This document shows, piece by piece, positions 1 to 6,390 of a stretch of DNA of 12,428 nucleotides. Every line of letters begins with the position of its first letter. Position 1 is the stretch's first letter. Origin of the DNA: Bacteroidota bacterium (GTDB taxonomy: Bacteria > Bacteroidota > Bacteroidia > Flavobacteriales > Weeksellaceae); NCBI GenBank assembly GCA_023460855.1, contig JAEWOS010000026.1, positions 1 to 12,428 of the forward strand, written 5' to 3'. The notes below the pieces were generated by a model that saw nothing but the letters and a program-made list of their open reading frames with translations, searched no databases and was not told where the DNA came from. A program made the translations under genes and the position numbers.

Positions 1-2
1 AA

Positions 3-122
3 TTTACGATGGATAAAAAGACCGCACCGGAGCCGATTCACTGGATGACCAGGATCGCGGAAGAATACATTGTGCTGCATAAGGCCAAAGGTAAAACAGA
101 CGGGGAAATTCGTGAACTTTAA
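3..122 (+). CDS. C-terminal end of an unidentified protein (5' end outside the window)
   Basis: One frame is open from base 3 to a TAA at 120-122. It encodes 39 residues that are hydrophilic and rich in Lys and Glu, with a probable helix (MTRIAEEYIVLHKAKGK) and an end reading TDGEIREL. I do not recognise the family. The most likely reading is the tail of a longer gene entering from the left. An ATG at 9-11 means a 37-residue separate protein cannot be excluded from this window alone. The next gene starts 85 bp later behind its own -7 promoter element, and no hairpin terminator is visible between them. The call rests on the open frame and ordinary codon use, so confidence is moderate. Confidence 0.5.
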   Translation, partial: FTMDKKTAPEPIHWMTRIAEEYIVLHKAKGKTDGEIREL

Positions 123-166
123 CAAAATTTTACCAGATCAAAATTCATATCAAGCATGTTTTTTGA

Positions 167-174
167 TAAATTTG
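167..174 (+). promoter_or_regulatory. -7 promoter element of the DUF937 gene
   Basis: TAAATTTG is an exact match to the Bacteroidetes -7 consensus TAnnTTTG. It lies 33 bp before the ATG at 208, implying a leader of about 29 nt. No TTG/TTTG -33 box is seen at the usual 17-23 bp spacing, so the call rests on one element. Confidence 0.45.
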
Positions 175-207
175 ATTTCATTTCATAACAATTAAAAGAA
201 TAAAACT

Positions 208-867
208 ATGAATCTATTGGATTTAATCACCGGTTCAGCCGGCGAACAGGTGGCTTCTCAGGCCGAAAACAAATTTGGGGTTTCCAGAAATCAGATTATT
301 GCGCTGATGGCGGTTGCTGCCCCACTTGTAATTTCTTATCTGAAAAATAAAGCTGCCGACAGAAATGAAGCAGAAGCACTGAATAATGCACTTGAAAGAG
401 ACCATGACGGAAGTATTCTCGATGATCCTTCACAGGCAGAAGCACGCGAACAGGAAGGAAGTTCTATTTTGGACCATATTTTCGGACAGAAAAAAACTAC
501 CGTAGAAAACTCCCTTTCTGAGCAAACCGGAATTTCGATGAACAAAATCGGACCAATTCTGGGAATGCTTGCACCGCTTATTATGGGTTATATTGGCCGC
601 GAAAAACAGGCAAACGGTGTTAATTCCGGAGGTTTGGGCGATTTACTTGGCGGAATTCTGGGAGGCGCAGCAAATCAGGCACAGGCGCAACCTTCAAATC
701 CACTGAATGATATTCTTGGTCAGGTTCTTGGCGGCGGCGGCGGAATGCAGCAGTCATCCGGAAACCCGTTAAATGATATTATCGGCGGAATGCTTGGCGG
801 AGGCCAGCAACAGCAACAACAGGGCGGACTTGGCGGATTGCTTGGTTCTATCCTTGGAGGAAGATAA
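208..867 (+). CDS. DUF937 (YidB-like) domain protein with Gly/Leu-repeat, Gln-rich tail
   Basis: This is a 219-residue protein of the DUF937 family, whose function is not established. Two related halves can be seen: residues about 3-49 and 87-133. Each begins with a (L/I)LD motif, then a polar helix, a G(V/I)S turn, and a hydrophobic APL segment (APLVISYL near 38-45; APLIMGYI near 122-129). A charged linker (50-85) joins them. Residues 141-218 are low complexity: four 13-residue Gly/Leu repeats separated by Gln/Ser-rich spacers, including a run of six Gln at 200-205. There is no signal peptide, and the hydrophobic segments are short, so the protein is probably cytoplasmic or loosely membrane-associated (inference). 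The start is the first ATG with the repeat fold directly behind it. The gene has its own -7 element and ends at a strong hairpin terminator, so it is probably monocistronic. Confidence 0.85.
   Translation: MNLLDLITGSAGEQVASQAENKFGVSRNQIIALMAVAAPLVISYLKNKAADRNEAEALNNALERDHDGSILDDPSQAEAREQEGSSILDHIFGQKKTTVENSLSEQTGISMNKIGPILGMLAPLIMGYIGREKQANGVNSGGLGDLLGGILGGAANQAQAQPSNPLNDILGQVLGGGGGMQQSSGNPLNDIIGGMLGGGQQQQQQGGLGGLLGSILGGR
628..861 (+). repeat. Four 13-residue Gly/Leu coding repeats in the DUF937 protein
   Basis: The units are at 628-666 (GGLGDLLGGILGG), 697-735 (NPLNDILGQVLGG), 763-801 (NPLNDIIGGMLGG) and 823-861 (GGLGGLLGSILGG). Each is exactly 13 codons. The pattern is two small residues, Leu, then a Leu/Ile pair, and an ending LGG. 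Units 1 and 4 form one subtype, and 2 and 3 the other. Spacers are of unequal length and rich in Gln, Ala, Ser and Gly. Confidence 0.85.
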
Positions 868-891
868 TTCCCGCAAAACACAAAAAAAGTG

Positions 892-917
892 AAGCCGCAA
901 ATTTTTGCGGCTTTCTT
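892..917. terminator. Bidirectional intrinsic terminator between the DUF937 and THX genes
   Basis: A 10-bp perfect stem (AAGCCGCAAA at 892-901 with its complement at 904-913) is followed on the plus strand by TTTCTTATTT. On the minus strand it is followed by a T run, read from the A7 at about 882-888. It lies 24 bp after the DUF937 stop and just beyond the THX stop, so it can end both convergent transcripts. Confidence 0.85.
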
Positions 918-919
918 AT

Positions 920-1114
920 TTACTCAGCGTTTTCGGTTGGCTCGGTTGGTTCGCCAACTTTTTTCCGGACTTTGGCTTTTGGAGCTGTTTTTTCGTTTTC
1001 ATCCATCACCTTTACCGGAACTGCACTGCCCGTTCTTTTTCTTTTCTGCCTTACTTTTCCGTAGCTTCCGGCAGTAATTTTTCCTCTGCGTGTCTTTTTA
1101 TCGCCTTTACCCAT
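920..1114 (-). CDS. 30S ribosomal protein THX
   Basis: This is a 64-residue, very basic protein beginning MGKGDKKTRRGKITAGSYGK. That is the hallmark start of the bacterial THX small-subunit protein, which in Thermus sits at the top of the 30S head and binds 16S rRNA. The conserved Lys/Arg/Gly core is residues 1-28. The remainder (29-64) is a tail with Pro, Lys and Glu, ending in an acidic stretch, so the protein is more than twice the length of the 26-residue Thermus protein. The frame is open upstream to another ATG at 1249, but the ATG at 1114 is chosen because the family motif starts there and the upstream residues look non-coding. It converges on the DUF937 gene and shares its terminator. 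The nuclease gene upstream on the same strand is 202 bp away. Confidence 0.88.
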   Translation of the reverse strand: MGKGDKKTRRGKITAGSYGKVRQKRKRTGSAVPVKVMDENEKTAPKAKVRKKVGEPTEPTENAE

Positions 1115-1139
1115 AATAATAATTTTGTTGGTTATCTTG

Positions 1140-1147
1140 TAAAAATA
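1140..1147 (-). promoter_or_regulatory. Possible -7 element for the THX gene
   Basis: On the minus strand this reads TATTTTTA, one base off TAnnTTTG, and lies 25 bp before the THX ATG. No -33 TTG is visible at normal spacing. A/T-rich matches of this kind arise easily by chance, so confidence is low. Confidence 0.3.
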
Positions 1148-1316
1148 GGAAAAAAATCGGAGGTTCCGTACTTCGGTTCCAGGTTCATCGTAAATGATTG
1201 TGGGTTTTCGCTGCCGTGTTTGTTGGAGCTCCAAAAAATCAGGATGCAATTTTCACCGTCCGTTTCAAGTAGATTTAGAGTTTCCTATCGGAAATTAAAC
1301 TTAAAATAATATTTAA

Positions 1317-1829
1317 TTACGCCGCGGGTTTTACCGCTTTTACCGGTTTCTTTTTTACACGCCAAAGCCATGGAGCGACAGCGTTATCATCTTTCCACAA
1401 TCCTTTTCTTTTCTTTCTGGCGATAATTTCAAGTTCCGCATAAACGATACTCTTTGAATATTTTTTATAATGCCATGCTAAACCATTCCGCACCAATTCT
1501 TTTCCTAAATTCTGATTCCTGTAAAAAATTTCTGCGATAACTCTCCCGTTTCTGTCCCGTTTACCGTTACCGATCACCTGTACCTCTTTCCCAAAGCAGA
1601 AATCGGAAACGAATTTTTTTGCTGCGGCACCATAATCCTGTTTTTTCTCCGGAGTATCTACATGTTCGAGCCGCACTGTGACAGCTTTACCTTCATGAAG
1701 CACTTCAACGGTATCGCCGTCTTTTACCGCTATTACCTTTGCATTAAACTGCTGCGCACCGATGTTTGCAGTAATAAAAACTGCGATCAAAAAAAACAGA
1801 AACCGCGAAAAATTTGGAAACCTGTACAT
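1317..1829 (-). CDS. Exported thermonuclease / staphylococcal nuclease (SNase) domain protein
   Basis: This is a 170-residue SNase-fold nuclease, expected to cleave DNA and RNA with Ca2+. A signal peptide covers about residues 1-25 (basic start, FLFFLIAVFI core, ending near IGAQ), so it acts in the periplasm or outside the cell. The SNase domain runs from about 28 to 157. The family's catalytic set is intact by alignment to the S. aureus enzyme: metal ligands D39 (in DGDT) and D58 (in VDTPE), and catalytic R53, E61 and R96 (in DRNGR). The domain ends in the usual GLW...PWLWR motif at about 143-157, followed by a short Lys/Pro-rich tail. It is transcribed divergently from the NADH dehydrogenase gene. 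The ATG is preceded by a -7 element only four bases away, suggesting a leaderless message. No clear intrinsic terminator follows. The class is certain; the biological role (nutrient DNA use or defence) is not shown. Confidence 0.92.
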   Translation of the reverse strand: MYRFPNFSRFLFFLIAVFITANIGAQQFNAKVIAVKDGDTVEVLHEGKAVTVRLEHVDTPEKKQDYGAAAKKFVSDFCFGKEVQVIGNGKRDRNGRVIAEIFYRNQNLGKELVRNGLAWHYKKYSKSIVYAELEIIARKKRKGLWKDDNAVAPWLWRVKKKPVKAVKPAA

Positions 1830-1833
1830 CCTG

Positions 1834-1841
1834 CAAAATTA
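1834..1841 (-). promoter_or_regulatory. -7 element of the nuclease gene, four bases from ATG
   Basis: The minus strand reads TAATTTTG, an exact TAnnTTTG match, followed by CAGG and then ATG at 1829. The expected transcription start coincides with the start codon. No -33 TTG is seen at 17-23 bp. Confidence 0.55.
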
Positions 1842-1921
1842 ATATTAATAGATACAAGTTTTCTATGGGCAGCAATACAAAAACTCAATATTTATGAAAC
1901 ACAGAGTCCGTTCCTTTTGTT

Positions 1922-1929
1922 TATTTTTG
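1922..1929 (+). promoter_or_regulatory. -7 element of the NADH dehydrogenase gene, four bases from ATG
   Basis: TATTTTTG matches TAnnTTTG exactly and is followed by TAAG and then ATG at 1934. As with the divergent nuclease gene, this predicts an mRNA with little or no leader. No -33 box stands out at normal spacing. Confidence 0.55.
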
Positions 1930-1933
1930 TAAG

Positions 1934-3196
1934 ATGCAACCCCGCGAAAAAATTGTAATTATAGGAGGTGGATTTGCCGGGCTTCAGCTTGCAAAAACGC
2001 TTAACAATAAACGTAAGAAAGTAATCCTGATTGACAGGGTAAATCACCACATGTTTCAGCCGCTGTTCTATCAGGTAGCGTGCGGAAGAATCGAGCCTTC
2101 CAATATTTCTTTTCCGTTCAGGAAGATATTTCAGCGTTCGCGCAACACACAGTTCCGGATGACGGAAGTACAGAAAATAATTCCTGAACAGAACAGAATT
2201 ATAACTGCTGATGCAGACTTTACTTATGACAAATTAATTATTTCCACCGGATGTAAAACTAACTTTTTCGGTAACGAGAAAATGGAATCGCTTGCTTTCG
2301 GAATGAAAAACACCCAGGAAGCAATTGCCATCAGAAATCATGTGCTGCTCACTTTTGAACGGCTCATGATGGAGCGTAAGAGAAGCGACGACGGAAACTG
2401 GAATATCGTCATCGTGGGAAGCGGACCAACCGGCGTAGAGCTCGCCGGAGCTTTTGCAGAAATGAAAAAAGATATTCTTCCGCGCGATTATCCGCACATG
2501 AATTTCAACGATCTGAACATCATACTGGTAAGCTCCACAGAAAAGCCACTCAGCGTAATGAGTCAGGAATCGCAGGATAAATCTGAAAAATATCTCGTTG
2601 ATCTGGGAGTCCGTTTTCTGAGTGGAGAACGCGTTACCGATTACGACGGTGATCACGTTTTTCTTGCAAGCGGTAAAAAAATTGAGGCGAATAATGTAAT
2701 CTGGGCGGCAGGTGTCACCGGAAATGTTGTTGAAGGATTAGATCCGGAAGTTATGGTGAACAACCGTTACCGCACCGACCGCTACAACAGAATTATGGGT
2801 TACAGTAATATTTTTGCAATCGGCGACATTGCTTACATGGAAACGCCAAAATATCCGCGCGGACATCCGCAGGTTGCAAATGTTGCCATCAACCAGGGAA
2901 AAACCCTTGGGAAAAATATTCTGAAAAAATCGGAAAGCGAATGGAAAGAGTACGAATATGAAGACCGGGGAAGCATGGCGACCATCGGGAAACACAGGGC
3001 TGTGGTAGATTTACCGAAGTTTAAATTTCAGGGAATTTTCGCGTGGTATTTCTGGATGTTCCTTCACCTGATGCTGATTCTTTCCGTACGGAATAAACTG
3101 GCAATTTTCTTCAACTGGATGTGGAGTTATATCAACCGGGACAGTTCGTTAAGGCTCATTATTCTGCCGAATAAAAAAAACAGAACCGAACAATGA
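1934..3196 (+). CDS. ndh: Type II NADH:quinone oxidoreductase (NDH-2)
   Basis: This is a 420-residue FAD enzyme that transfers electrons from NADH to the quinone pool without pumping protons, at the inner face of the cytoplasmic membrane. The FAD Rossmann motif GGGFAG is at residues 11-16 and the NADH-binding motif GSGPTG at 162-167, with E169 after it. The second FAD motif AIGD is at 295-298. The quinone-site region reads PQVANVAINQGK (312-323), close to the family's AQxAxQQG pattern. The C-terminal part (about 364-400) is rich in Trp, Phe and Leu, fitting the amphipathic helices that anchor NDH-2 to the membrane. The length is typical. The start is fixed by the Rossmann strand beginning at residue 6. 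The stop overlaps the trmD start by four bases (ATGA), so the two genes are very probably one transcript. The broader pyridine-nucleotide disulphide oxidoreductase family is the only real alternative. Confidence 0.9.
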   Translation: MQPREKIVIIGGGFAGLQLAKTLNNKRKKVILIDRVNHHMFQPLFYQVACGRIEPSNISFPFRKIFQRSRNTQFRMTEVQKIIPEQNRIITADADFTYDKLIISTGCKTNFFGNEKMESLAFGMKNTQEAIAIRNHVLLTFERLMMERKRSDDGNWNIVIVGSGPTGVELAGAFAEMKKDILPRDYPHMNFNDLNIILVSSTEKPLSVMSQESQDKSEKYLVDLGVRFLSGERVTDYDGDHVFLASGKKIEANNVIWAAGVTGNVVEGLDPEVMVNNRYRTDRYNRIMGYSNIFAIGDIAYMETPKYPRGHPQVANVAINQGKTLGKNILKKSESEWKEYEYEDRGSMATIGKHRAVVDLPKFKFQGIFAWYFWMFLHLMLILSVRNKLAIFFNWMWSYINRDSSLRLIILPNKKNRTEQ

Positions 3197-3870
3197 GAAT
3201 CGATATAATTACCGTGCTTCCGGAACTGATGGAAAGTCCGTTTCAGGCTTCAATTCTCAAACGTGCAGTGCAGAAAGGACTTGCGGAAGTACATTTTCAT
3301 CAGTTGCGTAACTGGAGCATCGGCAAACACAGACAGGTCGACGACGAAATGTACGGCGGCGGCGCAGGAATGGTGATGATGGTGGAACCGCTGGACAAAT
3401 GCATCTCGGAACTGAAATTACAACGGGATTATGATGATGTGATCTATCTGACTCCGGACGGTGAAACACTGACGCAAAAAATTGCGAATACACTGTCAAT
3501 TAAAAAGAATCTGATTTTTATCTGCGGGCATTATAAAGGAATTGACCAGCGCGTGCGCGATCTGCATGTCACGCGAAACATTTCTATCGGCGACTTTGTT
3601 TTAACGGGCGGCGAACTTGCAGCCTGCGTTCTTGCAGATGCGGTAATACGGCTTTTACCCGGCGTTCTGAATGATGAACAGAGCGCATTAACGGACAGTT
3701 TTCAGGACGGACTTTTATCGCCACCGATTTATACACGGCCGGAAGAATACAAAGGTATGCGCGTTCCTGAAATCCTGCTGAGCGGACATCTGAAAAAAAT
3801 TGAGGAGTGGCGGCATGATGAAGCAGTTCGAATAACTACTGAACGACGACCGGATTTGCTGCAGGATTAG
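3193..3870 (+). CDS. trmD: tRNA (guanine-N1-)-methyltransferase
   Basis: This 225-residue SPOUT methyltransferase uses S-adenosylmethionine to make m1G37 next to the anticodon, preventing +1 frameshifting. Recognisable motifs run in order: DIITVLPE (4-11), DDEMYGGGAGMVM (50-62), FICGHYKGIDQRV (in the trefoil-knot cofactor site, about 109-121), and SIGDFVLTGGELA (about 131-143). The catalytic pair by alignment is R153 (before LLPGV) and D168 (in TDSFQDG), both present. The C-terminal SGHLKKIEEWR helix motif is also present. The protein is shorter than E. coli TrmD (255) but complete. In E. coli trmD sits with rpsP, rimM and rplS; here it is translationally coupled to ndh instead. Only a weak terminator-like hairpin follows. 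Confidence 0.97.
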   Translation: MRIDIITVLPELMESPFQASILKRAVQKGLAEVHFHQLRNWSIGKHRQVDDEMYGGGAGMVMMVEPLDKCISELKLQRDYDDVIYLTPDGETLTQKIANTLSIKKNLIFICGHYKGIDQRVRDLHVTRNISIGDFVLTGGELAACVLADAVIRLLPGVLNDEQSALTDSFQDGLLSPPIYTRPEEYKGMRVPEILLSGHLKKIEEWRHDEAVRITTERRPDLLQD

Positions 3871-3901
3871 CAGTTTCCAGAATGTATAAAATTCCGATTT
3901 T

Positions 3902-3926
3902 TTCAAATTTTCTTTGAATATTTTTA
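3902..3926 (+). terminator. Weak AT-rich terminator candidate after trmD
   Basis: A 6-bp stem TTCAAA (3902-3907) / TTTGAA (3913-3918) with a 5-base loop is followed by TATTTTTATT. It has little G/C, so termination would be weak. The position 32 bp after the trmD stop is suitable. Confidence 0.3.
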
Positions 3927-4105
3927 TTATTACTCAACAAAGCAGAAACAGATTTCCTAAAACACGACTCTATTTATGCATTGCATATATTTCTTTTCAT
4001 ATCTGATATTAACCAATTAGCATAGTACAGCCGCAAAGTTTTCAACATTTTAGCGCTGCCGCATATAATATTTGAGAAAAACAATTCATAATTAAAAAAT
4101 ATTAC

Positions 4106-4113
4106 TAAATTTA
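4106..4113 (+). promoter_or_regulatory. Possible -7 element for the EEP-family gene
   Basis: TAAATTTA differs from TAnnTTTG only at the last base and ends 11 bases before the ATG at 4125, implying a very short leader (about 7 nt). The nearest upstream TTTG (4071-4074) is too far away to be its -33 box. Confidence 0.35.
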
Positions 4114-4124
4114 CATTCAAGAAA

Positions 4125-5090
4125 ATGAATGGTCTTTCGGAACTGAGTCCCACCGTTGAGGAACTGATAATGTTTTACAATATTGAGAATTTTTTTGCAC
4201 CGGACGTTAAACCGAGGCATCCGTCAGATCAGGTTTCAGGATTGCGAAACTGGAATGAAAAGAGGTACCGCAACAAGCTGCACAAAACGGCTCATGTGTT
4301 TCAGCTTGTAAAAGAAGAATGCGGAACTCTTCCCGTTTTAATAGGTCTTTCGGAAGTTCAGGGAAACAAAGTACTGGACGAAATAATCAATCTCAAACCA
4401 TTGGAAGGCAGGTACGGCGTGATTCATTACGAATCAATGGATGAACGCGGAGTAGATGTGGCATTGCTTTATGACAAAAATGAAATCGAAATTCTGGATT
4501 CAGAACCCATAAGTTTTGTATTTGAAATTATTGACGAAAAACTCGACAATTACGACAGGACGCGGGATGTACTGCTGTGTAAAATAAAATACAGAGGTTC
4601 GGTCATCAATGTTTTTGTATGCCATCTGCCAAGTAAACGCGAAAAAGACGTCAACAAACCGAAAAGGAATTACATTTTGCGGAATATAAAATCCCGCATC
4701 GAAAGTATTCTGGCTGAAACGGATGAAGCAGTGCTGATTATGGGCGATTTTAACGAGAATCCTGGTGAGGACAATCTGCAGGAACTCCTGTTACAGAACA
4801 GTCCCGGAACAGGATTACAGAATCCGTTTGAAGAGTTATTCCGTAACAGAATTTACTCAACTTTTCACTATCAGTTCGGATTACTTTTTGATCAGATCAT
4901 GCTTTCAGAGCATTTTTTCCGTGAAGATTTTCCTTTGAAATTTGCAGATGCAAGAGTTTTCAGCCATGAAGGAATCACCAGCAGGGACAAACGTTTTAAA
5001 GGCAGACCGTTCCGCACTTATGCCGGCACAAGATATTTGGGCGGATACAGTGATCATTTTCCCGTGTATGTCAAGTTTAATAAAACCTGA
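4125..5090 (+). CDS. Endonuclease/exonuclease/phosphatase (EEP) family protein
   Basis: This 321-residue protein has the EEP fold, a Mg2+-dependent phosphodiesterase/phosphatase fold shared by DNase I, exonuclease III and inositol phosphatases. Visible active-site motifs are YNIENFF (about 18-24), E77 in LSEVQG (metal ligand), a VDVALLYD strand (about 110-117), a CHLPS His motif near 167, D208 and N210 in MGDFNENP, DQIMLS near 258, and the terminal SDH triad at 309-311. The full catalytic set is therefore present. No signal peptide is visible, so the product is probably cytoplasmic. The substrate cannot be told from the sequence; nucleic acid is the usual default annotation. It is followed after 17 bp by an Lrp/AsnC regulator on the same strand with no terminator between them, which suggests co-transcription. 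Confidence 0.88.
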   Translation: MNGLSELSPTVEELIMFYNIENFFAPDVKPRHPSDQVSGLRNWNEKRYRNKLHKTAHVFQLVKEECGTLPVLIGLSEVQGNKVLDEIINLKPLEGRYGVIHYESMDERGVDVALLYDKNEIEILDSEPISFVFEIIDEKLDNYDRTRDVLLCKIKYRGSVINVFVCHLPSKREKDVNKPKRNYILRNIKSRIESILAETDEAVLIMGDFNENPGEDNLQELLLQNSPGTGLQNPFEELFRNRIYSTFHYQFGLLFDQIMLSEHFFREDFPLKFADARVFSHEGITSRDKRFKGRPFRTYAGTRYLGGYSDHFPVYVKFNKT

Positions 5091-5107
5091 AAAAGACAAT
5101 TAAATCA

Positions 5108-5578
5108 ATGAAAAACGCAGCAAAAACCGGTTACGAACTGGATTCTGTGGACAAGAAGATTATTTATATGCTGATGGATAACGCCAAAACTTCGCTGGCT
5201 CATATCTCCAAGAATGTGGGGATATCCACCACGGCGGTTCACCAGCGCATCAAGAAACTGGAACAGGCAGGAGTGATCGAGAATTCGGTTTCTTTCCTGA
5301 ATCCCCGGAAGATTGGCTATAAAGTAGTTTCCTATATTGGAGTATTCCTGGAGCAGCCCGCTCATTATCAGGAAGCGATCAAATCGCTGAATGAAATCAA
5401 TGAGGTGGTGGAAGCGCATTATACCACAGGAAATTACACCATCTTTTTAAAAGTTTTGGGTATCGATAACGACCATCTGATGGAAATTCTCAACAAAATC
5501 CAAAAGCTGAAAGGTGTTACCCGGACAGAAACGTTCATTTCGCTGGAGCAAAGCATCTGCAGACAGCTGAAAGTGTAA
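5108..5578 (+). CDS. Lrp/AsnC family transcriptional regulator
   Basis: This 156-residue protein has the standard two-domain layout. An N-terminal AsnC-type winged helix-turn-helix covers about residues 11-60 (LDSVDKKII, SLAHISKNVGIS, then recognition helix TTAVHQRIKKLEQAG). A C-terminal RAM ligand-binding/oligomerisation domain covers about 72-150. The RAM effector-loop motif, usually TGxxD, reads TGNYT at 107-111. Family members form dimers to hexadecamers and usually respond to amino acids; the ligand and targets here are unknown. The gene is probably in one transcript with the EEP gene upstream. A hairpin terminator 27 bp after the stop separates it from deoC. Length and domain order are normal. 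Confidence 0.93.
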   Translation: MKNAAKTGYELDSVDKKIIYMLMDNAKTSLAHISKNVGISTTAVHQRIKKLEQAGVIENSVSFLNPRKIGYKVVSYIGVFLEQPAHYQEAIKSLNEINEVVEAHYTTGNYTIFLKVLGIDNDHLMEILNKIQKLKGVTRTETFISLEQSICRQLKV

Positions 5579-5605
5579 TGCACAACCGAAATTTTTTATA
5601 CAGTC

Positions 5606-5634
5606 ATCACCGCAAGGTGGTGATTTTTGTTTTA
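5606..5634 (+). terminator. Intrinsic terminator after the Lrp/AsnC gene
   Basis: A stem of ATCACC (5606-5611) with GGTGAT (5619-5624) encloses a short loop and is followed by TTTTTGTTTT. An alternative fold is CACC-GCAA-GGTG with a GNRA tetraloop. The T tract runs straight into the deoC -7 element. Confidence 0.7.
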
Positions 5635-5640
5635 ATTTTA
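5633..5640 (+). promoter_or_regulatory. -7 element of deoC, four bases from ATG
   Basis: TAATTTTA is a one-base variant of TAnnTTTG, followed by CACC and the deoC ATG at 5645. The spacing is identical to that of the nuclease and ndh elements. The -33 region would fall inside the terminator hairpin of the preceding gene. Confidence 0.45.
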
Positions 5641-5644
5641 CACC

Positions 5645-6358
5645 ATGGAAACAGCACAATATCTCGATTCTACTTATTTGAAACTGCCTCAACAGGCCGG
5701 CATTTCTGAAGAGGAAACACTTGAAAAAGTACTTCAGCTTACCGATGAAGCGCATGAAAACAAAATCTTTGCGGTGATGATCCGCCCGGAATATGTTCAC
5801 CAGGTAAAACAATACCTGAACGGGAAAAATTCTGATGTAAAAGTCGGCACGGTTATCGGTTTTCATGAAGGCACTTACAGTACGGAAGAAAAGGAAAAAG
5901 AAGCGCAACAAGCGATTGCTGACGGTGCAGACGAACTTGATTTTGTGCTGAATTATGAAGAATTCAAGAAAGGAAATCTGGAGCTTGTGGAAAATGAAGT
6001 GTTGACCTGCACCAAAATCTGCCTGGATCACGGAAAGACAGCCAAATGGATAATAGAAACCGCTGCTTTATGTGATGAACAGATCGCAGAAATCACCCAA
6101 AAAATAAATGACTGGGTAAGCTCAAATTTTCCAGGTAAAGAAGAAATGGTCTTTGTAAAATCTTCCACAGGTTTTTTTCAGACCGAAGACGGAAAACCGA
6201 ACGGTGCCACCTTTGAAGCGATACAGATTATGCTGGACCATGCCGGTAAACTTCCCGTAAAAGCAGCCGGCGGAGTGCGCACGCCCGATGACGCCAAAAG
6301 GATGATAGAATTGGGCGTAAAAAGAATCGGGACTTCTTCGGCTGTGGCGTTGCTGTAA
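5645..6358 (+). CDS. deoC: Deoxyribose-phosphate aldolase
   Basis: This 237-residue class I aldolase cleaves 2-deoxy-D-ribose 5-phosphate into glyceraldehyde 3-phosphate and acetaldehyde, the last step of deoxynucleoside salvage, in the cytoplasm. It is a TIM barrel with clear family motifs: VGTVIGFHEG (about 68-77), ADELDFVLNY (95-104), VFVKSSTGFF (169-178) and VKAAGGVRT (205-213). The catalytic residues by alignment to E. coli are all present: D99, the Schiff-base lysine K172, and K206. It is a little shorter than the E. coli enzyme (259). The gene is flanked by terminators on both sides, so it is probably its own transcript, separate from the Lrp gene, with a possible leaderless start. No other deo genes lie in the window. 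Confidence 0.96.
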   Translation: METAQYLDSTYLKLPQQAGISEEETLEKVLQLTDEAHENKIFAVMIRPEYVHQVKQYLNGKNSDVKVGTVIGFHEGTYSTEEKEKEAQQAIADGADELDFVLNYEEFKKGNLELVENEVLTCTKICLDHGKTAKWIIETAALCDEQIAEITQKINDWVSSNFPGKEEMVFVKSSTGFFQTEDGKPNGATFEAIQIMLDHAGKLPVKAAGGVRTPDDAKRMIELGVKRIGTSSAVALL

Positions 6359-6390
6359 ATCCGATTCAATATTTTTAAGTGGATATTAGA

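Larger units (their letters stand above)
3871..4124. other. 254-bp AT-rich intergenic region between trmD and the EEP-family gene
   Basis: No reading frame with coding character, tRNA or strong hairpin is visible here. The stretch holds the weak terminator candidate after trmD, a 13-base inverted repeat TATGCA-T-TGCATA at 3975-3987, and near its right end a TAAATTTA promoter-like element. It is the longest gene-free stretch in the window. Confidence 0.6.

Noticed and set aside
1115..1249. In-frame N-terminal extension of THX to an ATG at 1249
   Set aside because: The family begins at MGKGDKK (1114). The extra 45 residues have no family resemblance and cover the likely promoter region.
1281..1294. 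TTTCC-TATC-GGAAA small hairpin downstream of the nuclease gene
   Set aside because: The stem is only 5 bp and no T run follows in the direction of transcription.
905..1309. Plus-strand open frame of 134 codons opposite THX
   Set aside because: It is antisense to THX, rich in Phe, Ser and Cys as expected of the reverse of a basic gene, and has no recognisable motif.
3975..3987. Inverted repeat TATGCA-T-TGCATA in the gap after trmD
   Set aside because: It is short and AT-rich, and not positioned at a recognisable promoter box. A dyad like this is expected by chance in AT-rich intergenic DNA.
5447..6031. Minus-strand open frame of 194 codons opposite the Lrp and deoC genes
   Set aside because: It is antisense to two well-identified genes, shows biased Phe-rich composition, and has no domain.
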